From Sarcocystis neurona (taxonomy: Eukaryota; Apicomplexa; Conoidasida; Eucoccidiorida; Sarcocystidae), in assembly GCA_000727475.1 (NCBI GenBank), contig KL647316.1, forward strand, positions 1,343,750-1,407,749: 64,000 bases of DNA. The letters run 5' to 3'. The notes beneath the pieces were generated by a model that saw only the letters and a program-made list of their open reading frames with translations, made no database searches and was not told the origin of the DNA. How positions within the stretch are numbered: position 1 is the first letter of the stretch; each line of letters begins with the position of its first letter. Position numbers and translations under genes: made by a program. Shown piece after piece: positions 56,336 through 64,000 of the stretch.

Positions 56336-59300
56336 GTGAGTCACAGGCCCACACAGCCAGAGAGGAAATTTGGTGACTTCAACATGTGGAATCGAAGTCC
56401 CCATCTGTGCAGTTGTGTTGCGAGAATGACAGAGGAAGGCTCTTCGTGGGTCCGGACATGCTGACATGTATCTACTCAGGACAGCAGCAAGAACAAGATA
56501 CATATATGTATATATTACGTATGAACGGCGATGGAGAAAGGCAGAGAACAGCAGAGAGACAAAGAAACACATCGAGAGAAACTCTAAGCAAATGTCTATC
56601 TACCTATATTTATATGTCTGCACATGTATATACGCAAGGAAGTCCATACAATATATATTGCATGCACACACCACGAGGACGTGCGTATCACGTATATATG
56701 CGTATATGGATATATAGAGAAAGACGCTACGCATATGTGGAGAGTGTATACGTACACTTGCCAGCAAGGTATACGTGAGTCCGATAGATACAGATTGATT
56801 TCCTCGCTCTGCGTCTTCTTCGCCTACTTTCCTGTTCACAGGTCAGAAGAAACTCAGACAGCCACACATTCGCAGGCAAAGGAGACGCCTCTTACATATC
56901 TGCGCCTGTACCTCTGCTTCTCGCGAATATATATGCATGCATTCACGCCTTGGTGTATGTAGCCTTGACCTGCGTCTGTCCACATGTGCACCTCCCTATA
57001 TATATAGACTGGGAGATAGGTAGATGTTGCTGCAGCTGTTGCACTAGACCTGCTCTCTCTTTATAGGAGAGTGACGATCAGAGCTGCACAAACAAAATAC
57101 GTACAGACACACACACACACACACAGACGTGTACGTACTTCTTGTTTCCCTATTTAGAGCTCTACATATCTCTCTGTCTCTCTCTCTATCTACATACCTA
57201 TATATATCATTCTACTTCGCGGATCACATGCATGTGCTCGTACATGGTTGGAGTGCATTAATATACATATGCATATATGGGGGTAAGTGCGTACTGCGCC
57301 TTTGCGGGACAAACACATTCACTATATTCGTGTGTGTATGTATATATATGTATATGTGTCGCTTTGATGTTCGCTACGAAAGCCAACGCCGGCATGCAAA
57401 GACCCGTTGCATGCATGCACGCCACGTTTCTGTTCGCTTGTTGTCTCGAAGATGGATCCACCCGCTTCGTACGTATTCACATATATGTGGAAGAGGCTTC
57501 ATTTGACGGCGAGCAGGCGAGGTGCAGAACTTCTTTGGCAGCGGCTTCACGCTTTCTGGCCGACCCTTAACAGAGTATCTAATAGTTCACTATTACATAT
57601 GTGTGTATTTACATATACCTCTCTTCTTCTCCGTGTGTGTCTCTCTCACCTGCATGTATGTGGACATCAGTAGGGAGATTTGTAGATGCGTACGCATGTG
57701 GACAAATAGATCTGTACAGCATGCGGGGGTTGGGGGGGGTCAGCCGCAGAGAGCAGCACGCGTCTCGTTGTCTCTCTGTGCGCGTCTCGTCTCTTCTTCG
57801 TGAAGGCTCTTTTGCGGACACGACGTGATGTGGAGACACCTGTCTCTCATCCCCGGCCTTCCTTTGCTCTTCCGTGCATGCAATACTTGTTCGCACATAT
57901 ACACGTAGATATATATACATGTGTCCATACGTACTTAAATGTATGGAGTGTAGGTGCTGAGGCGTAGAGAGGCCAGTATACGTGGCGACGGGCTGGGGAA
58001 GCGGGGACTGGACGCACGTGTGAAGTACGTGTCTGTGTCTAGACATGGGGTTGTCTGTCTATTAGCGAGAGAGGGACGACGCGGCAGTCGGGTTTTTAAC
58101 GAGCCAGCACTCTTCAAATCTTCAGGCGCGCGCATGCGTGTCTCTATGTAAACAGATGTGTACACTGATGTATATATTTGTGTGTATTTCCGTGGAGTGT
58201 CTCCCTGTCTGTGTCGGCGTTACTCTCCGTCTCGCCGTCTCCGTCTCGCCGTCTCCGTCTCGCTGTCTCCGTCTCGCTGTCCCTTTTGTCCTGCCCTTGT
58301 GCCTCTCTCTGTGGAAATTCATCCATACATTTATACGTATATATGTGTACATATATATGTGAAGTAGGTATCAACTGACAAGGAGGCCCCGACACTGCTA
58401 TTCTTTTGGTGGCCTTCGTGCTTCCTCTCTCCCTCTCGATGTATATATATATATATGTGCGTGTCTCCATGCATCGTTATCTCGATGTGTGTATATATAT
58501 ATATATATATGCGTGGGTGTCTCCATGCACCATTATCTCGATAGATATATATATATATATATATGCATGGGTGTCTCCGTGTATCATTGTCTATCTGTGT
58601 GAAGTATTTGTATATCTAAAAAGTGGCCCTGAGATTCCTTGTCTCCTAATGTCATCCGTTTTATACACATACATATATATATATATATTCTACATATTAT
58701 ATATATATATATATGTATATAGAGTACATATATGTGTATATAATAAATATATTACTTATATTACGATATATATGTATATATATGTAGGCAGATATATATA
58801 TGTATAAAAATACATAGTAGATCTATATAATATATATTTATATATACATCCGTATGTATATTATGTATATGTATGTATATGTAGACATGTATGTATAATA
58901 GAAACACATAGTAAACCTATATAATATACATATATGTATATATATATATATATATGTATATGGATATAAACACATAGGATAAGTAATTGTATATTATGCA
59001 TATGTATATATATGTATACAGGTATATAAATATATACATAAACACATATATATATAATGTATATGTATGTTTATGTAGACAGATATACATATGTATATAA
59101 ACACATAGTGAATCTCTACAATATACATATATATGTATATATTATGTATGTGTCTATATATGTACGTCCTTGTGGCTGTTGTCTTCGTTCCGTATTTCGA
59201 GTCCCGACGCGGACACCTGTGTGGGGCATGCAGGGGCAGTGCGGCAGGGAGAGGGGGAGACGCTTCGAGACTCATTCTACGGCCCCTTTTCTTGTCTGCT

Positions 59301-59441
59301 GTTTTCCTTTGCAGCTGCCCTGCTACCATATCGTCTGCGACGCCTGCCGAAGACACGTGGAAGAGGAGAAAATCTGTCCCGTGTACGTACTGGTTTCCAG
59401 CCTCCGGCCTTCTCCGGCTTTGGCTTCGCACACACGAGATT

Positions 59442-59474
<33 letters not shown>

Positions 59475-62400
59475 GCTTCGTCCTACACGTATATATTTTG
59501 TAGATACTCGTATATTCATACATACCTATATATATATTATCGTGTATACGTTTGCGTATATAGATGTTTATGTATGGCTGTGTATATATGTGTATATGCG
59601 TGTGTGTGAACGCATGTATGCATGCCTCCGTATATGCACGTATGTACGTATACAGGCACACCTGTCTGTATACGTATGTATGTATGTATATGCGCATGTA
59701 TGTATGTACGCATACATATATATATATATGTAGATATGTATATGCATATATATTTATTTATACACATACACACATATATATATGCATACGTGTTCATATG
59801 TATATGTATGTATATGTATATTTATGTATACGTATATATACGTATGTGTATATTTACGTATTACATGCGACCTTGCTGCAGTTGTTTGATTGAAGATACA
59901 CCGGCGATAAAGGAACGCTTCGACATGAAGAGGGAGCTTGTGGAAATCACGTGGAGCCGCTTGGACGTGCACAACGTTACAGATACATCGGCGTGTCTGT
60001 GTACTCAGATCTATATCGATGTGTATATACACGCTTGCAGATGCATTTGTTTACTTCGCTCTTGCGCAGACTTAAAGTAAATACGCAGGACCAAAAACAT
60101 ATATGTTCTCCACCGATACCACCGCTTTTGACCAAAGGATGCAAGTCTGGATGCAGACACACATGTAGCTATATCTATCTATCTATCTATATCTATATCT
60201 ATATATATATGTATTTATCTACATAGAGCCGGGCACACAACTACATCTCTCTCTCTATATACATATACATATATATATATGTATTCATCTACACAGAGCC
60301 GGGCATACAACTAGATCTCTCTTTATATATATATATATGTACTGAGGAATGCGTGCTGGTGGCTGCAGCAGTCTACAGATCTATACAGAGTACACATCTG
60401 TAGATGTATAATAAGAGAGATTTACACTTGTCACTCACGTAAACGTGTCCACATCTATATCTATATATCTACCTATCTACACATATATTGTAGCTGTCTG
60501 CAACTCTATCTTTTGTCTTTTCTCGGCTACCTATATATATATATATACGTGGGGACACAGATACGCGCACATATATTCATATGTCTACGTACATTATATA
60601 TATGTATATGTGTGTGATCACAAATGTATATATTGTGTGAAGCAGCCATATGTGAAAAGCAACAACTTTTTATCAGGTAGACTTACGTGCATCGCTATTC
60701 GAGTCTTCACTCGCACCGGCGCACGCTGTCTTGTCTATTTTCACACCGGTCTGTAGGCAGACGTTTGGTAAATTTATTCATATATATAAATATATGTCGG
60801 GCGGGGTGTATACCTGCCTTGTCGGCAGGAGTGTGTACGAGTATCTACACACATGTACGGACTGAGGGATTTTTCAGCCCACACTTTCTCTCTATCTATC
60901 TCTGTGTGTCGGTCTCTGTATTGCGGTCTCGCCTGTGAACGTCCCCGTACTCCTATATTTATATTTATACATGCATCGAAAGGTGTTCTTCGGTATATAT
61001 CTGTATAACCTGTTCACCGGTAGATATCCGTACACGTGTATTTATTTATGTGTAATTCTACAGCGAGAGAGACACCCTCGAACTCCCAAGCATGCACCTG
61101 TACACATCTGCGCGTGTGTAGATCGACTTCACACGACGTAGGCAGCTTCTCGTATCCGCAGAAATGTACGCGTTTCATCGGGGCCAGGGAAGACGCACAC
61201 GCAGTAGTCCACTCTCACACAAGTGGGTGTATATTCTCCGTCTTCTTCCCAGAGACTCGCCCTCTTGCGAGAAGCGGCCTTCCATTACTTGCATCCTTTC
61301 GGCTTCAGAGTCTTCGTATCCCCTTCTACAGGGAACGTATTTATTTCGCACCATCACCTTTATACTCTCCGCTCCTTCACTATTCTACAATTGGCCACAT
61401 ACGCATACATGCACGTATATATTGATACATTCATTTCTCAGTATGTGAGTGTTGCACGATAAAACAAATACATACATATATTATATATATATTCATTGAA
61501 CGCCGACACTGCGTGTGCGTTCTACTGTTGACCACATATATGCGTATACGTATGCACAGGCGAATGTGTATGTGTGTTGTAGGATTGACCACATGTATGT
61601 AGAGATTTGGATAAATACGTATATATAAATATGTATATATGTAGAAAATAAATATCCATAAACGTGCGTGTGTAGATACATTGATACGTCCACTTTCCAC
61701 GATGTGAGCGTTGTAAGGTTGCCACCACCTTTACATATATATATATATATATGTATACATGAATATATTGGTATATTCACTTCCCAGTGTGTGACTGCTG
61801 TAAGATTATCCATGTGTGTACACATGTATGCCGCTCCGTCCATCTGTATATATATGTATGTGTTCACCTCGAAATGTGTGGGTGTTGCCGGATTTATTTT
61901 ATTGTGTAGGAGTGAGCATTTTCGCAGCTTCCCCGGGGTGAGGAGTCGTTCTGCATGCATCTATCTGCTTTCGCGTCCGTCTCTGTGTCTCCGTCTCTCT
62001 GTATACGTACGTCCTACGTACGTCCTACGTACGTCCTACGCCTCTGCATTTGTACGTGTCCCCCTGCGCTGGGTATACGAATATATATATATATATATGC
62101 ATGCATGTATATGCATGTCTGTGAAGCTGCGGTGTGACGGCGTGGACTCGTACGCGTGATGCTTTTTATCTACCTGCATGCGCACCTATATACATCCATC
62201 AATACGTATATGTAGTGTGCCACCTTCTCCTCCACGTGCGTCCTTGTTCGGCTAGTTTTCCTCTGTTTCGCTTCGTCCCCTGTCTAAGTCTTTTAATCCT
62301 TATATATATAAGTATGTGTGATATGTGTATGTATGTCTATATATATACATACGTATATATATGTATATGTGTATACGGCCCCTCTGTCGCTTTGTCCTCT

Positions 62401-63037
62401 CTCTCTCTGCTGCTGCCTCCTACTTTCGCTCACGCGTGTGGGCCGCCCACGTGCTCCTCTCGCTTGTTTACTCGGGTGCGCACATAGCCGTTTCTGTGTC
62501 ATACATACATACATATATGTATACATGTATATATATATATATATATCTGAATCTGACTCCCTTTCACTTTGTGGGCGCATATATATCTACATGTATAGTA
62601 CTATTTGTGTGCTCTATATATAATGTATATGGAGTAGACATACGGTGATGATTACGTTGTATATATACTTCTACTTTTTCGCGTATATAATATAATGTTC
62701 ACATTATACATTTATATGTGTATATGTGTATACGTATATATATAAATATAAGCATATGTGATATGTCTATATATATATATGTATATGTGATATGTATATA
62801 CATGTAGTTATACATATATATATATAGAGAGAGAGACAGCAATATATACATGTCTATGTGGTGGTATATCTGATTCTCTATCTGTGTTTCTCTCTCTATA
62901 CATATATATATATAAATATATATATTTATATATCTATCTCTATATATATATCTATATATATATTTATATATCTATCTATATATATATCTATATATATATT
63001 TATATATATATGTAAATATGTATAGAGAGAGACAGAG

Positions 63038-63079
<42 letters not shown>

Positions 63080-64000
63080 ATACGTAGGAACGGGTATATA
63101 TCGATTGTTGTTCTTTGTGTGGTGCTGGGTTCCTGCAGGTGCGGCGGCGCTACTGCTTCACTGCTCCCCCTGCACCCGAAGGATGAGTTGTTCGAATGTG
63201 AGGAAGAGAACTGTTCTTCTGTCTTTCTTTCACTTCCCTCTCTTCAATATCATCGGCTAGTTGTTCACCAGATGCCTTTCCTCGAGCCTTTGCTCTATGC
63301 AAACGAGCAGAAGCAGCAGCAGGGAGACGGACAGCAGCAACAGGATATGGAGGTGGAACTGCTGCAGCAGCAGGAGGAAGAAGCGCAACTGCTGGAGCGA
63401 ATCAAACAACACGGGGCAGACCTATGGGAGGCTGCTGCTGCTGCTGGTCCTGCCGCTGCAGCTGGTGCTGCGGCTGTTTCTGCTGATCCTGCCGCTGCTG
63501 CTGGGAGTGGACTTTCCACTGGCGAAAGCGCAGCAGGGACTGCGGCAACAACGGACGTTCTGGATCACACAGCAGCAGCAGCAGCAGGAGAGACTGCTGC
63601 AGCATTCCTCGAGCGACGAACGGCAGGAGGCGGACCCGACGCTGATGAACGAAGTGGCGTAGACGCGTCGAGACAAAGGACGGATGCGTACTTTACAGCG
63701 GCAGCAGGAGCCGCACCAGCAGCGGCAGCAGGAGCCGCACCAGCAGCGGCAACATCGCCATCCCTGGCAGCAGGAGGAGGAGCAGGAGCCGCGCAGCCGG
63801 GTCCGGTCGCAGGAGGCCCGGCAGCGGCAAGAGGGGAAAGAGGAGATGCGGCTTTCCACGAAGAAGTGCATGCGCCTGCTGCTAGCAGCAACAGCCGCGC
63901 GCTGCCGTCCTGGTCGGGCTCTGCTGACGCCGCGGCGGGAGGCAGCACGGCAGCTGCTGGGCGCGCGCTTCAGCAACAGCAGCAAGACGAGGAAGACGAT
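55643..64000 (+). CDS. HAKAI/CBLL1-like RING E3 ubiquitin ligase (3' end outside window)
   Basis: Exons 55643-56335, 59315-59382 and 63139-64000 (open to the window end) join in phase. Residues 218-255 form a C3HC4 RING: CVRC, then LPCYHIVCDAC, then KICPVC (C218, C221, C234, H236, C239, C242, C252, C255). Residues 274-297 (CEEENC, 12 residues, H, 4 residues, H) match the C2H2-like half of the HAKAI Hyb domain, which has the same 12-residue spacing. HAKAI proteins ubiquitinate phosphotyrosine targets in animals and are accessory subunits of the nuclear m6A mRNA methyltransferase with MTA/METTL3, VIR and WTAP/FIP37. The N-terminus is Ala/Gly/Pro-rich, and the C-terminal part is Gln/Ala-rich and acidic. 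541 residues are visible. Confidence 0.87.
56336..59314. repeat. HAKAI intron 1 (2.98 kb)
   Basis: Microsatellite-rich: CT patches (57170-57195, 58220-58290), three copies of a roughly 64-bp unit (58440-58600, core gtgtctccatgca) and four diverged copies of a 100-130-bp TA unit with aaacacatag (58780-59130). Ends gttttcctttgcag. The short open frame at 59160-59300 is not needed. Confidence 0.75.
59315..59382 (+). CDS. HAKAI exon 2: centre of the RING
   Basis: 68 bases between ttttcctttgcag and gtacgt. Encodes LPCYHIVCDACRRHV then EEEKICP plus GT of the next Val codon. It supplies Cys3, His4, Cys5, Cys6 and Cys7 of the RING. GT plus G at 63139 gives Val and the last Cys (TGC). Confidence 0.92.
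59383..63138. repeat. HAKAI intron 2 (3.76 kb)
   Basis: TA, TATG and TATC microsatellite throughout. It includes two copies of a roughly 85-bp unit with agagccgggca (60225, 60296), diverged copies of a gtgtgagtgttg element (61440-61880), an 11-bp repeat tacgtacgtcc (about 62005-62042, four copies) and TA runs (62700-63075). A protein-like interval at 59888-60000 (EDTPAIKERFDMKRELVEIT) is skipped by the phase-consistent splice. Confidence 0.72.
63139..64000 (+). CDS. HAKAI exon 3 (runs off the window)
   Basis: After gttcctgcag: CGGATASLLPLHPKDELF then ECEEENCSSVFLSLPSLQYH and RLVVHQMPFLEPLL. A Gln/Glu coil (MEVELLQQQEEEAQLLERIK) and long Ala/Gly/Pro sequence follow, ending QQQQQDEEDD at the window edge. 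No stop is present. Confidence 0.86.

Noticed and set aside
1..64000. A defence system, integrated virus, CRISPR array or complete transposon
   Set aside because: No reverse transcriptase, integrase, transposase, cas or phage-type gene was seen; genes and splicing are ordinary eukaryotic.

Overview
The window reads as nuclear DNA of an apicomplexan coccidian, most likely Eimeria or a close relative. The evidence is compositional and structural. Coding exons carry long CAG-derived runs of Gln, Ala and Ser. Introns are 0.7-4.4 kb long and filled with TA, GT and GTAT microsatellites. The three identifiable genes are eukaryotic families with GT-AG introns. No rRNA, tRNA, CRISPR array, prokaryotic operon or complete transposon was recognised. 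A 759-base assembly gap (N) lies in a CTG tract at 2832-3590. The species is inferred, not proven.

Three genes could be reconstructed, all on the + strand. (1) About 1.66-15.39 kb: a multi-exon RCC1-repeat beta-propeller protein with an insert of nearly 500 residues, mostly Gln-rich, inside the propeller. Four of its blades are split by an intron at the same residue and in the same phase. (2) About 31.1-45.68 kb, possibly starting at 27.5 kb: a PP2C/PPM metal-dependent Ser/Thr phosphatase whose catalytic motifs are spread over five exons with matching splice phases. (3) 55.64 kb to the window end: a HAKAI/CBLL1-like E3 ubiquitin ligase. Its C3HC4 RING and the following C2H2-like finger are assembled from three exons separated by introns of 2.98 and 3.76 kb. 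The 3' end lies outside the window.

Between these genes are lower-confidence exons on both strands: a possible GRIP-domain fragment near 25.2 kb, a clean but unidentified + exon at 48957-49154, a Gln/Ala-rich terminal exon on the - strand at 53645-53885 that is divergent from HAKAI, and coding-like segments inside the phosphatase introns. Two stretches (about 18.9-22.9 and 49.6-53.6 kb) are poor in CAG/CTG repeats and contain nothing recognisable. The introns hold many local higher-order tandem repeats (11 to about 130 bp units), CTG tracts placed just before exons that carry CAG tracts, and four (TAG/CTA)n arrays whose orientation flips around the last phosphatase exon.

The three main genes have no obvious shared pathway. 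RCC1 propellers usually act in Ran-GEF or other scaffold roles. PP2C reverses Ser/Thr phosphorylation. HAKAI is an E3 ligase and an accessory subunit of the m6A mRNA methyltransferase complex in animals and plants. The window is best read as an ordinary gene-bearing chromosome segment with extreme intron and repeat architecture.
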